Positions 44,039 to 56,039 of a DNA stretch of 64,000 nt are shown in pieces. Under the pieces are notes generated by a model that was given only the letters and a program-made list of their open reading frames with translations, made no database searches and was not told the origin of the DNA. This DNA comes from Dicyema japonicum (Eukaryota > Dicyemida > Rhombozoa > Dicyemidae): positions 167,589 through 231,588 of the forward strand of contig RDEW01000055.1 in assembly GCA_011109175.1 (NCBI GenBank), in the 5' to 3' direction. The stretch's first letter is position 1, and every line of letters starts with the position of its first letter. A program made the position numbers and the translations under genes.

Positions 44039-44947
44039 ATGAATTTTCTGTTTTTTTCATTGTTTTGTGCTTTTGTCGGTAATTTTTTTAAACACTTTTA
44101 GATAACAGGTTCTTAACAAAAGAATTCGATATCGGCATTGTTATTGACTACAACTTTGTTTCATTTAATATTTTATAATAGCAAAGAACATTCGGCTTTA
44201 ATCATGCCAATATAGAGAATTACATAATTAAGATGTTCAGGTTGTCTCAAAAAGTATGCAATTACTCATATTTCAGTTTTTGGCACACTCAAAATAGAAT
44301 TAAAATTTAAAAAAATTTATTACACAAACGATATTACCCAAACGATCCTTTCAAGGCAGCTTCATACGCACATAATAAACATTATTTTAATGGGGTCGAC
44401 GCAGTTTTATTTTTGAGTAATTATTCAATCTAACTTTTAGAAATGGTAATTTAAAATCAACTTCTAGTGGATTATTAATGGGAATCGCATTGATAGGAAC
44501 TGTTTGCACAAATAACGCGGTAGGAATAGTAATGAAAAAATTCACCGATGAAAAGACTTCAGAGGTTATGTCTCATGAGTTATTCCACGTGCTTGGGTTT
44601 AATCACGTCGGCTTTACTCAGAGTAATTGTAATAATAATTGTTTAATGAATCCTAGTATTAATTACAATGAGTATAAATTTAATAATTTTTAGACATGTA
44701 TTCAAAATTAACAATCGACACTGGGCATAGACTAGAAAACACATGGTGGTGCCTTGAAACAGGTAATGACTTTTTTTAATTTTTGTCGCTGTTTATAATA
44801 GTGCTCCCGATAATGAAGGGACAACCTCCAATGAGTCGAATGGAGTTAATTTCTGGATTTTCTATTTGTTTTTTATTACCCTCCAACTAATCAATGACCT
44901 TTTTTCTTTTCATGGTACTATTAGTTATATATAATTTAGGATCTTAA
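44039..44947 (+). pseudogene. M12B-like metalloprotease, copy 6 (frameshifted)
   Basis: Exon 1 from 44039 (MNFLFFSLFCAFV). Intron 1 is 23 nt. Exon 2 encodes FDIGIVIDYNF, exon 3 QRTFGFNHANIENYIIKMFR. Exon 4 starts TTTTTGG where the others have TATTTTGG (one A lost) and has more indels around 44340-44420. The zinc exon is intact: GIALIGTVC, NAVGIV, HELFHVLGFNH, CLMNP. Intron 5 (gt-ag, 22 nt) and the TG-ending intron 6 are present. The C-terminal exon encodes NEGTTSNESNGVNFWIFYLF. Probably dead unless the indels are consensus errors. Confidence 0.75.
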
Positions 44948-45519
44948 TTAGATTACTTCTCTTACTAATTATCTAATAATTTTACTAATAATAATAACAA
45001 TAAATTTATTTTGCTATTTTTTGCCATGTTTTTCGATTATCCTTTCCGTTAATCTTCTCCATCCTTTTCGCTTTCGTGCTCGTTTCTTGATTTCATCCAG
45101 ATCTTCTGCATCCATCAGTTGCCCCAGATCACTGCGTAATCTTCCGCAAGTGTCTATAAAAAGCAACTTCTTGAACGTCCTCTAAATGCAGGAGATACAG
45201 TATGACCGAAAAATTTTTCCATATCGGCATTGTATGATGTCTGTTCACCATCCGATAATAAAACATAATTATCTTATTTAGAGTTTTTTAGCTTAAAATT
45301 CGTGGAGGCCCATTGAGAGACGTTGGTTTATATTATTACTTTAAAATTAATATTTAAACGCACGTTCACACAACCTAAATAATGTTATATTGACTAAGGT
45401 GCCGTTCATGCTACACGATTTAAGATCTTTGCTTTACGACAACTGTAGATCTTCTAGGTCCTCTGTAAAAAATGATAACCAAAATTATCACAAAATACTT
45501 GTGTATAACGAGTGACAAT

Positions 45520-47027
45520 AAGTCGCTTCCCTTGGTGGCTACGTGTCCCATGCTGGTTACATACACCTGTCAATCACTATCAGATGTCATGATTAATGTT
45601 GGTTTATCATTTTACTCGTTTCGGACATATACATTATATTTTGGCGTAATTCATAAATCTTCAACATGGGTTCTATAACTTGTTTATCTCTTTAATTGAT
45701 AATAATAGGCTTTTTCAAATATTTTATTGAATATCAATCCTTTGTGAGCATTCTAAATGGTGATCCTGTACTTACAATTTCAAGACATCAAAATACAAAT
45801 TAATGATAAAATCCGAGAAATTTATTGTCATTGATGGTCGATTAAACCTCAAATACGAAAAATTTGAAAACAAACACTAGCTATTTGCATGGATAACGAG
45901 TCTGAACTATTGCAGTCTATCCATAGAAATAGCCATTCAGGAATTCCTAAACTGTAACAAGAATGTTTGCACTCCTATTTTTAATAAAACTGAAATTTAT
46001 TAAAAGAATTGATCAAGAGTGCACAATTTGCATGTTTTCTATTTCAGTTAAAGTTGAAAATTAATTTATATAATAGGTTTCCGATTCTAAATACCATGTG
46101 TTTGCCAAAAGACTTAATTAACGATTTCATGCAGACCACAAATGAAACTCCATTTATTAAACCTAGAGAATTTTCAGGAATAAACAAACTCATTCGTGAG
46201 TATAAAAGTTTATTATTTTTAATTTCATAGAAAATGAGAGTTCGGATGATGCTTTTCCATGATCATCAGAGGATATTAGCCTGGACATATTTCAGATGAT
46301 TCAGGTATTTATTGTATAAAGTATGCTTATAACTAAGATTCAGATCATTTTGATCTTAATCTTTTTCCAGATATCCAAATTCAGCCTATCTTAAGCGGAT
46401 GAACTAAAGAGTGAACGTCCATCAGTCAAAATATGATTTTTATTATTGGAAATGAAGTATTTTTAGTGAATAAATTTAGATACGAGTTTTAAGGATTATG
46501 GGACTAATCCATCGCTAAAGTTTATCAGATTTGAATTTCCATATGAAGAGCCACGTGAAATTACTCAAATTTTGACAAACAACCGAATAGAGGTTTATTT
46601 AAATTTGCTATCACACATTAAGCCACGTTCAGGAGAATTGAAAATAGTCAGCATGAGTCAAGTCAAGAAAATATAGACTTAAAAAATAAATTCTTTGATT
46701 TTTGATTTTTTTAAACAAAATAATTTTTTAACAAATAAACAAATGTCAGTTGAGGAAGCCTGCTGCGTGGATTGCGAACGAGTTCCCTCTAGTATGGCCA
46801 CTTCAATCTTTTGTATTAGCCATAACCCTTCTTGTTGATCCCTTTTCTTTCTGGCAAGCATTCCTCCGACTACTCGCAAGAACTCAGCCGTCATTGGACC
46901 AACGGCTCCCGATGATTCGGTCATTTTTGATTAGATACCAATTAATATTGATTGAATGACAGGTGACATGTTAATTGACAGGTGAAATGTAACCACCAAG
47001 GGATGGGTAACCCGTACGGGACGCGAC
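45520..47027 (+). mobile_element. Second Ginger-like element inserted in duplicated flank
   Basis: The inverted ends (left about 45522-45575, GTCGCTTCCC...CTGGTTACAT.CACCTGTCAAT; right 46965-47027 as its reverse complement) match imperfectly over about 55 bp. A 5-bp direct repeat ACAAT flanks it (45515-45519 and 47028-47032). The unoccupied equivalent is in the copy 5 block near 35345-35365. Inside, + frames at 46400-46670 read VNVHQSKYDF, GTNPSLKFIRFEFPY and LTNNRIEVYLNLL, like the integrase C-terminal segment of the element at 23161. Unrecognised frame at 46009-46230. The minus frame 46679-46924 (SSGAVGPMTAEFLRVVGGML) resembles the end of the retroelement module at 40976. Confidence 0.75.
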
Positions 47028-47032
47028 ACAAT

Positions 47033-47439
47033 ACCTTTGAAAATTATACATTGAAACTTGTGTGAACATGTTTACGTTTATCACTTCTGTTTTGTTTAAT
47101 CGATTTTTGAGCTGTTAATAAAATATTCATATAAAGCACGATCGGATTTAATCCTTTTAATTTTATAAATTATTTTTTTAAATATCTACATTTTCATGTA
47201 GTTCAACCGATAAATCATCGTGACAAAAAATGTTCCCGTGATAAATGAGATGGATAAATATCGTATTTTTACTTAAAAATTTTAAAATGCACTACATTTT
47301 CCGACCATTGCTATGTCAATACTATATTATGTGTTTATAGATGTGATTTAAATTCGATAAAAGTTAAAATCTTGTGTGTCGACTTTTAATGATTTAAATG
47401 TAACTAATTTGGCCACATATGCCCAAAACTAAGGTTTTC
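47033..47439. other. Resumed duplication flank, then unassigned
   Basis: 47033-47110 continues the homology to the reverse complement of 35365-35280 (AAAATTATACATTG, GTTTAATC). Beyond this nothing is recognised. Confidence 0.45.
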
Positions 47440-47790
47440 CATATATCTTGATAAATCAACAAACAGAACATTATTTTTAAGTAATCAGTTAGTTCTCTAA
47501 TAATTATTTTTTATTCCTACTGTTTCTTTTTGAATTCATAAAAACCATGAAATAGTCTGCAATCAAATCTAGGATTTCGGTATTTTCTGATATTAATGGT
47601 TCGAAATTTTCCCCAGTGTAGCTACAGCAAAGATGGAGAGTAACTCTATCCTTTTTCCTATTAAAGCTACGCGCAGATACATCAGTATTCACAAATGATT
47701 TACGTAGAGCAAGTTTGATAAAAAGTGCAATTTTGTCACAATTAAAATGTTCTCCTTTTATATGAGTTGAGTAATATTATTAACACTTTC
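47440..47790 (-). pseudogene. Pogo/Tigger-like transposase fragment
   Basis: Minus strand: EHFNCDKIALFIKLALRKS and ARSFNRKKDRVTLHLCCSYT followed by GENFEPLI, matching the pogo-family region 'YN.DETGLF.K.LP...KDR.TL..C.N..G..K..PL.IGKS'. Only the middle of the catalytic domain is left. Confidence 0.7.
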
Positions 47791-47814
47791 ACGAGAGACG
47801 TAATATTTATATCC

Positions 47815-49380
47815 TCACATCTGTAGCAAAAAATATAAGAGAAAGAGTTTTTTGCTCCAAGCTCTTCTGTTCTTATCCATATCCCTCAGTGTGTCCAGGT
47901 CGTCACCAGATGCCAATTTTTTCTTTATGGATTTCAGATCGTTTTGTAAAACAACCAGGAGGGTTGTTCTCGGTTTTCCACGAAAGCGTTTTACATGGGA
48001 GGAGTAGTAATCTTCCATGGCGATATTCGGGGGATGTAGGGTCCAACTTCTGAACGTGTCCAAAAAGTCTCCGACGAGAGCTAATGATCTGAGACTTATT
48101 GGTGTACAGTCACACGTATTGTACACTCATTTCCGCGAGATCTTGGAAGGCCAGGACATTCCAGTTATGTTTCTTAGATGATTCCTGTGAAAAGAGTGTA
48201 GCCTCTCCAATTCCTCTTTTGAGGTGCCCCAGGTCCCAGAGTTGTATAGGAGGATTGGTTTGATAAAGGTGTCGTATAACATTATCCTTTATTAATGTTA
48301 TTCTCTTTCTGTTTTATCCATATAGGTTTAGAGCCTTTGTAATGCCGCGTTTGCCATGGTTTTTCTCCGTATGATATCTTCACTATCTCCTAATAGGGAG
48401 CCTCATAGCGGCCTCCAAGTATATTGTAAATAGTAGCGCAGAGGGAGTCTCCCTTGAGGGGTGCCTGGGTTTGTTTCAAATTTTCGTGAGTAGGTTTTTC
48501 CAACTCTCACAGGAGCTCTGTGTTAGATAGAAGGATTTGGATCATTCTTAGACTCGATTTGTCAATAAACCCTTCCAGCACTGTCATCAATTTGTTCCTG
48601 TTAACCGAGTCAAAGGCGTTTGATAGATCTATTCCCAGAATGTGGGTGGCATTGCAATATCTTTATGTCTTGCACATCTCCATCTGTGAGTCCAGACTAC
48701 ATCAGCTGTTGTTCATCCTTCTCTGAACCCACTTTGACTTTCAAGTAGGAATTCATAGGCGGGTCCTTTTATTCGTTCCAATACAATGTTAGCTAAGACT
48801 TTCGGTAGAGAAATTTTAATCATAAGTTTACAACCGGTCTTTTGGGTTTATTGGGTTTTGGCATAGGTATTAGTAATCCTGTTCCCAGGGGTAAAGTTGA
48901 GTTAGTTGAAAACATTTTATTTAGTAGTGTAGCGATTTTTTCAAAAATGGGTCAGGGCCGTATTTTAGTAATTCTGAATTTATCGTATCTGGTCATGCTG
49001 TTTATAGTTCCAAAATTTTAATTGGTTTTTTCAAGGGTCCTTTAAATAAGGGAATTGTTGTAGTCACATTGAAAAGTTTCTCGAAATGTGTTGCAATTAC
49101 CTCCGCTTGCTCTTCAGCATTCAGAAATATCTTGCAATTTTTGTCCTTGATGATTATTCGTTCCTTCCGGTTTGTATGGCGTAGTAAACGAACGGCCAAT
49201 TACATTTGTGAATTATCTTTTAGTTTGGGTTTTTCATTGATTTTGCGAAGCAGTTCTTCTTGGTGAAGTGTCTTGTTCAGTCTCCTGGTTTTTTATACGG
49301 ATTTGGTCCCTCTGCGCCTGAAAGGGCTTTTCTCTTGTTATAGTCCTTTTCGTTTAGTTTTTTTTGTATGGATTTCTTTA
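47815..49380 (-). pseudogene. RTE-like LINE with decayed RT and 3' coding end
   Basis: Minus strand from about 49260: ERIIIKDKNCKIFLNAEEQA then EVIATHFEKLFNV (linker before RT block 0); decayed RT including TPQGDSLCA near 48450; then a well-kept C-terminus at 48126-47815: SLALVGDFLDTFRSWTLHPP, HVKRFRGKPRTTLLVVLQND, DTLRDMDKNRRAW. This end resembles the 'GRPRTTL....DL......DL..LR..A.NR..W' terminus of RTE-type LINEs. Dead. Confidence 0.75.
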
Positions 49381-49384
49381 GAAG

Positions 49385-49850
49385 TAATAATTCACAAAAT
49401 TAAAGAAAATCAATTATAATTAATTAACATTGTGCAAGCTGAATTCTTCTCTTTGGGATTGGCCCTTTGTATCACCCTCACTGTTCCCCTCGTAGACCAC
49501 TTGAGAAAGCAAATCACTAGACAAGACAGCTGTTCCTCCTGGTTCCTTTTTGACGTCACCTCCGAGTTCAGAGCCTCTTGAGATAAGATGATTAGTCACT
49601 CTTTGTAACCTCATCATCATAGTTATCAACTTTCAGCCCATGTCTATGCTCGATTATCATGCTCTCTAAAGTTTTTTAATCGTTATTAATTAAATGTGCG
49701 TTCTTGTAGAGACATCCACGTTGAGACTTTCCATATAGGACTTGTAGTACTTTGTTACTACTCCATCTCATGTCAAAACAATCGGAATTATTGTCACCTT
49801 GGCCTTGTGAATTTGTGCTAGTTCTCCTGCCAGAATTCTCCTTTACATAT
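49385..49850 (-). pseudogene. R4/Dong-like LINE copy b, 3' end only
   Basis: Near-identical to 16745-17160 (same CTTTGTATCACCCTCACTGT and ACAATCGGAATTATTGTCAC wording), encoding the last segment after the restriction-like endonuclease and the 3' untranslated part. 5'-truncated retrocopy. Confidence 0.8.
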
Positions 49851-50560
49851 TAATATTTATTTTTTTTGATGAATAAACTTATAATACAAATAAAAAAAAA
49901 CAAAACATCAGTTAGCTGCCGTCCTCACTGCGTGGCTGTTCCCTCTCAGAATTGCAGGCGAAATTCGCTCAAACAGCCAGCGGTGTTCGCGGAATCCTCA
50001 GTGCATATTTAATTATAATAAAAATCGGAATCAAATCCTTATCACAAGAAGTAGATTCGATAGTGCTTTGAATTTTAATTCATACCTTTTTTTGAAATTC
50101 TCTAACCATCCATTTGAAGATTTAAAATTGTTTAAACCCATTCTCGAAGAAACAGTTAGTCAAATTTTTAAATAGTTCCAGAAACTGGAACTTCTGCTTA
50201 CTTAAACGTTGAAAAATATCCATAACTTTTTCGTCCAATCTGTTTTTATTTTTACTTTTAAATAGAGATACAAATTATTTTAACTTGAATAAATGAATCC
50301 TCTTTCGATAAATGGTAGAATATATACGAAAAATAGTTTCCTTGCTTATTATACATGATAGATAAGTTCCTCTCAAAGTGTTCCTTTTTAAATAGATGAT
50401 CTGCAATCTTCAATTTTGTTTCACGATTAAATGAATTATTATATGTCGAGCCACAGACATTCTCTTAATCATTATCTAAATAAATAAAAAAATGTCAATC
50501 ATTGTCAAAAATAAAATAATCAATTATTTCAAAGTAAACATTAACTAATTATTGATAATT
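49851..50560. other. Repeat C copy and unassigned AT-rich sequence
   Basis: 49915-49965 is repeat C (CACTGCGTGGCTGTTCCCTC). The rest, including poly-A/T runs near 49860-49910, shows no gene. Confidence 0.4.
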
Positions 50561-50579
50561 ATTATTTTAAGGGGTTTAG

Positions 50580-51300
50580 AATGCACCTTCTTCACAATTC
50601 CCTCACTATCTTTAACATTGACAAAATTGTGGGACAGTTTTGCAACAATAGTGACAGCATCTCAGTAGGGATGCTCAAATCTTAGCAGACGTAGTGAAGG
50701 ATTAGTTCCATACTCCTTCTGAATACGAATCTTTTAAGTAATAATAAATTGAATACACTATCTCCAATGTTAAAATCATATTTCGATCGATGCACTCTCA
50801 TCTGTTTATTCATCCTTTTTATAATAATAAGAATTCAAGTCTACCCGAGGAAAATCAAATTTGTAATCAATAATAACCTTGTAAAATTATAGACAAAAAA
50901 CCTTTACTAAATGTATCGGGGCTGTCTATACCGTCAGATTCTGTTAATTCAGCAATATCATCCACAAGTTCCATCTTGTCTTCAACGTCTGTCTCCGTTA
51001 CAGTATTTTTCACAATGGTATTGTAGCCCGGAATCCCTCGATACTCTGAAAATCTACAATAATAGCTAATAAACTTTTAAGATCAATAAGATCAATAAGA
51101 TCAATTTGAAATCTCTCATTAGGAAAATCAGCAACAATATGACTAAAATTGTCATATTGCAAACATTGCAGTTTTTTACAACTTGACGAATAACAGTTCT
51201 TTTGATAGCGCAAAATCTCATATGACAAAGCGCATCCAGAACGTTATGTCCACGATGATTTTTCTGGTGAATCTCCTGAGCACTAGTCCTCATTTCTCAC
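50580..51300 (-). pseudogene. Ginger-like integrase, zinc-binding and core fragments
   Basis: Minus strand: HQKNHRGHNVLDALCHMRFC and VIRQVVKNCNVC at 51160-51290 form an HHCC zinc-binding domain; then ADFPNERFQIDLIDL and LLAIIVDFQS (core Asp regions); and near 50760-50650 RVHRSKYDFNIGDSV and EYGTNPSLR (C-terminal domain). It carries all three integrase parts, the fullest copy in the window, but with a shortened and broken core. Its termini were not found. Confidence 0.75.
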
Positions 51301-53197
51301 GTTAACCTAATTGCCCAGTTTTGTCCATATAAGACCATTTGCTCACTTTCTTTCCTTAATAAATTGAATTTCATTTTAAAAAATTTTATTTAGTAACGAT
51401 TTTTAAATTAAAGAAAACATCATACACTCGCCCGGGCAGCAGAAAGTTTTGGCACGCTTAAGACAGAGGGTGATAGAGAAAACGCCTTGACTGCATGGCG
51501 ATTCCCTCAACGAATCCTATCGAGATTGCTTTAAAATAAATATTAGAGGTAACTGAGATTTCCTGTGTTTTGTAAAAAAAGGATTCCCAAGACGAATTTC
51601 AATCCCTATTGATCTAATGAAATACGACATCGTCCAAAGTTTGTTAAGAGTTCAAGAAAGAGAGAAAAATAGATAGAAAACGTCTTTCTAGAAGAAAGCA
51701 ACCGAGATATGCTCTCGATCTTTTTAAAGTTAAATTAAAGTTGTAAATCAATATAATAGGTAAAAATTGAAATCTCCCCACCAAAAGAAGGTCGAAATGT
51801 GATTCTTTGTAAAGTTAAAATGAAATTATTAAAATCAATTATGCGTTAAAATATTGATATTTTGTTATAATAAAATTTTATGCAAAAATAGAGTTAGAAA
51901 AAAAGTGTTAAGATTCATACGTTAGGGAACACGTTTATAAATTGAAATTTTGAATAAAATATTAATGCAAAATTTAGGAGATTTTATTGAAAAGACGAGT
52001 TTCTGTTCATTTCACGTGAAACCCAATGTAATAGCACGTATCTTTAGTAAGGAAACAAATAGAGAATATAAGGTAGTTTCAGAGAGAGGTAATGATCAAT
52101 TTGTTGTATTTAATATAAGATTTGAGTTTAATACTATGTTAAGGACAAAACTCGACTCTGATTACTGTATTTGATATATTTGAAAAATAGATTCAAGGTA
52201 AACACGAATTTAGGGTATTATAAGTTTACATTTTATGAAGAGGATCAGAAAGTTTAGTGAAATATATATTTTTGTTAATTTACCTTTATGACCAATTAAA
52301 CTGCTGGTTAATTAGTCAGACCGCATATCAAATTCCAAAAGTTGTTATTAATCTTTGTTTATATTCTTTTAATGTTGGCTTAATTCCTTTAAATATGAGA
52401 TCAATTATTTCATAAATCATTTAAATTATTAAAAATTATTTTTAAAAGTGAATTAGGTCGTCCTCTTGTTGGCCAATTGAATACAAAGTACTTTGATGGT
52501 CAAAGTATATAATTGCATTAATTCTTTTAAATATGGAGAAACCTTCAGAATTCATTAAATTCATAAAAATTATTTTTATTGAAGTAAATTAAACACGGAT
52601 GACTAGTAATCGTAAAATATTCTCAATTTTTTGATTAATTAACTTTGTTGACTGAATAAACAATAAAAAAATAAGAGAATGTGTTCCAAAGATTCAAACC
52701 CTTTACAGAACAACCAAAGTCGCAAAACATAATCATTAATAAGTCCTCTATCTATGGATGCAACGGCATGTAGGTGTTGGGGATAATGCATCGCTGTATA
52801 TTCTATGTTATTTCGTAAGTAATGACAGAAGAGTTTATTATGACTAAATTCACAAAAGTAGTTGGGGCAGGTGAAAATAGATAGAAATTTCCACAGATAT
52901 ATGTTTAAGCAACTGTGCACTGTTTTTAAGAGTCTGTCACTTAACTTACATCCTGCGAATCCTCTTGTATGTCCATAGAGCAAGATGATAATTGAATGAA
53001 TAGTTAAAAAATATGCAAGCAAAGACACATAAAAAACTATTAAGTGTGAATAGTTTTTTTTCGATATTCAAAGTGTCAGTTGAATAAACAAGTTTTTTAT
53101 GAATAATAAATTTAAAAAAAGTCTTAAAAATAAGCCTTATATTAAGCACAAAACTTTAGAATCAATTAAAAAGTTTAATTTAACCAAATTACTCATA

Positions 53198-53224
53198 GTC
53201 ATATTACACGCTTCAAAAATAATT
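53198..53224 (+). promoter_or_regulatory. Conserved upstream block of metalloprotease copy 7
   Basis: GTCATATTACACGCTTCAAA block 58 bp before the last base of the interval to the ATG at 53282, with GCATATAAGCGAA between. See copy 2. Confidence 0.55.
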
Positions 53225-53281
53225 ACTAATTAACTTAAGCATATAAGCGAATTTGTAAACGATTTTTTTGCAATTTTGAAA

Positions 53282-54181
53282 ATGAATTTTCTGTTTTTTT
53301 CATTGTTTTGTGCTTTTGTGGTAGTTTCTTTTAAACATTTTAGATAACAGGTTCTTAACAAAAAAATTTGATATCGGCATTGTTGTTGACTACAACTTTG
53401 TTTCATTTAATATTTTATAATAGCAAAGAACATTCGGCTTTAATCATGCCAATATAGAGAATTACATAATTAAGATGTTCAGGTTGTCTCAAAAAGTATG
53501 CAATTACTCATATTTCAGTATTTTGGCACACTCAAAATAGAATTAATTTAAAAAAATTTATTACACAAACGATGTTACCCCAAACGATTTTCAAAGCAGT
53601 TGCATACGCATAATAAACTATTTAAATGGGGTTGACGCAGTTTTATATTTCAAGTAATTATTAAAACTAATTTTTAGAAATGGTAATTTAAAATCAACTT
53701 CTGTGGAGTTATAATGGGGATCGCATTGATAGGAACTGTTTGCACAAATAACGCGGTAGGAATAGTAATGAAAAAATTCACCGATGAAAAGACTTCAGAG
53801 GTTATGTCTCATGAATTATTCCACGTTCTTGGGTTTAATCACGTCGGCTTTACTCAGAGTAATTGTAATAATAATTGTTTAATGAATCCTAGTATTAATG
53901 ACAATCAGTATAAATTTAATAATTTTTAGACATGTATCAAAATTAACAATCGACACTGGGCATAGACTAGAAAACACATGGTGGTGCCTTGAAACAGGTA
54001 ATGACTTTTTTTAATTTTTGTCGCTGTTTATAATAGTGCTCCCGATAATGAAGGGACAACCTCCAATGAGTCGAATGGAGTTAATTTCTGGATTTTCTAT
54101 TTGTTTTTTATTACCCTCCAACTAATCAATGACCTTTTTCTTTTCATGGTACTATTACTTATATATAATTTAGGATCTTAA
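53282..54181 (+). pseudogene. M12B-like metalloprotease, copy 7 (frameshifted)
   Basis: Exon 1 from 53282 is one G short before the donor compared with copy 4, so exon 2 is read out of frame. Exon 4 has lost bases in the TTTTTAC and AATAAT runs (about 53590-53620). At 53650 the exon 4/intron 4 junction reads TTTCAAGTAATT instead of TTTGAGTAATT. The zinc exon 53714-53923 is intact (HELFHVLGFNH, CLMNP), as are intron 5 and the C-terminal exon. Intron 6 ends in TG. Closest in sequence to copy 6 in the catalytic exon and to copy 4 in its downstream flank. Confidence 0.75.
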
Positions 54182-54284
54182 TTAGATTATTTCTCTTACT
54201 AATTATCTAATAATTTTACTACTAATAATTTTTTTTCTAATTTCTTTATAAATTTTGCAACTGAATTGGATGTTAATAGCCGCG

Positions 54285-56030
54285 TGCCAACATGTGGTGC
54301 TTCGTAGCTAATTGATTGATTAAATTTAATAAATTAATTTCATTAAGTTATTTAATAATACTATGTGCCTAGTTTGCTCTCCGAATGACTTACGGCCAAT
54401 TACGTGCATGATTATTTTGTACAAATTTGTCACAAAATGTGTTAATGCAAAACTTACGGATTATATTGATGGGTTCAATCTTATCTCGGATAATCAGCTT
54501 GGAGCAAGAAGGCAGTGCCAAGGTGCAAAAGAGCAGGCTTTAATAAATCAGTCTGTTAATGCTGAACATGGAAATAGCTTTTTCACAACATGGATCGATG
54601 TGAAGAATGCTTTCGATTCTGTCAATCATGAATTTTTGTGTCGGCTTCTTGATAGCTCTGGAGTTCCTTAATTGATTGTAAGTTTATCAAGAATCTAATA
54701 AGCAAGTGGAATATCATTTTGAACCTTAACAAAAAAAGGATTGGAAAGATCAATCTCAGGAGAGGAATCTTGCAAGGAGACTCACTCTCTCCTTAGCTGT
54801 TTACTCTGGTAATGGACCCACTAAACCGAATATTAAATATAAAATTCTCGAAGATATGTATTGATCAGAGTGATCCGTCTATTGTGACATATGCGACTAA
54901 CCATTTTCTTATTTTAATATCTGGGTGTTGTTGGCCTTAAAAGAAACTGCAAAAAGTCTGCAACTAATTTGAAATGTGCAAAGATACAAATTATCTGAAT
55001 GGTTGTGAGTGATATCGCTATCTTGGAGTGTTAGAAAATAAAAAGAGTAAGGTTATGAAAGACAAAGTTATGGAAAAAATTGATGAAAATGTGAATAAAA
55101 GGAGAGATGCTGGCGAATTTGAAATTAAACGCTGTAAACTTGTTTAAATGATAAATGAATACGCACTCTCGCTATATAATTATTCCTAGCATTAAATTAG
55201 TATGCTGTCTCACTGCTAATGTGTGTCTGCTAGGATGCACGCCATAATAACGACCAAGAAACAACTCACCTCGATCGGAGGCACTGTACACGTATATGCA
55301 AGACCGCAATATTTTTGGGGTCGATCAACAAATACATGTTTCCATTTTAAGTCAAGGAGCATGTCGGTTGATCATTTTGCCCCTCGATGTGGATCCATGC
55401 TCTGCCACGACTATGTGTGGAGGCATAACGAGGTAGTAAGGAGATCTTCTACTATGCAATAAGTATGGTATTCGGCACACCAGAAAAGTTGCGGACTCAT
55501 AAGGTGCAATCTGTAGTAGAGAACACCAGAGTCCAAATTAAGGTAGACAGTGTTATTCGTATCTCGGTGCTAGTCAAGCACAATAAACCGGACATTGTGG
55601 TACACGATAAGGAGTCTGGCCAAGTCCTTATCATAGAGGTTTGCATCACGTTTAAGACCGTTTGCAGACTGGAAGTGGAGAAAAAAAGGAAGTATGACTT
55701 GCTTGCAAACGAGATGGGGCAGATGCTTGGTTGCAAGATCCTCGTTATTCCTATAGTAATGACGTAAGATGAAATTGCAACAAAGTACAACAAGGGTTAT
55801 CTGAAGCAGTTAAGGGTAGATAGAAAGCTCCAGGCCTATTTTCAGTCCACTGTATCAAAGCGGACCCTAGAGAGCCTGACAATGGAGTATAAGAGACAGA
55901 GCCCGGAGATGCCTTATGGGCAGAGGGTTCAATTGGACAAGGCGCTCTCGGAGTTGTTTCAGCAACCAGAATCGAACCTGTTGAGGAGGCTGGCGAACAG
56001 GCAGGCGAGGAAGGCTTTTTTATTCATTTT
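54285..56030 (+). pseudogene. R4/Dong-like LINE copy c: RT, zinc finger and restriction-like endonuclease
   Basis: Starts with a 65-bp head fragment of SINE-like repeat A (54285-54350). RT: RPITCMIILYKFVTKCVNAK, DNQLGARRQCQGAKEQALIN, WIDVKNAFDSVNHEF, then RGILQGDSLSP near 54770. After a decayed linker, DHFAPRCGSMLCHDYVWRHN (55370-55430) is the Cys/His motif these elements carry before the nuclease. KHNKPDIVVHDKESGQVLII then EV (55575-55645) is the PD-(D/E)xK restriction-like endonuclease, ending GCKILVIPIVMT and YNKGYLKQLRV. It is more complete than copy a and lacks the 29-bp array. Frameshifts throughout. Confidence 0.88.
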
Positions 56031-56039
56031 TTTATTTAT

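Larger units (their letters stand above)
42850..45518 (+). repeat. Segmental duplication block carrying metalloprotease copy 6
   Basis: Inverted copy of 35366-38000. Homology runs to 45518 and then resumes after the element at 45520-47027, continuing to about 47110. A 36-bp partial tandem duplication (AGACAAATGAAAAAAACTAT units, 43741-43815) is specific to this copy. Confidence 0.85.
51325..54235 (+). repeat. Segmental duplication block carrying metalloprotease copy 7
   Basis: The upstream part (51325-51840) matches copy 5's block inverted (38610-38100). The middle matches copies 4, 5 and 6. The downstream part continues into the R4-like LINE exactly as beside copy 4 (to about 55190 versus 17600). 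This block is therefore mosaic between the copy 4 and copy 5 arrangements. Confidence 0.85.

Noticed and set aside
51010-51293. LTR retrotransposon (Ty3 or BEL) from the HHCC integrase
   Set aside because: No LTRs, protease, RT or RNase H nearby, and related integrase pieces in the window sit between short inverted repeats, favouring a Ginger-like DNA transposon.
52639-53149. Overlapping minus-strand frames upstream of copy 7 as a membrane-protein gene
   Set aside because: Same duplicated flank; no ATG-led frame, no domain, and indels in the other copies are not frame-preserving.
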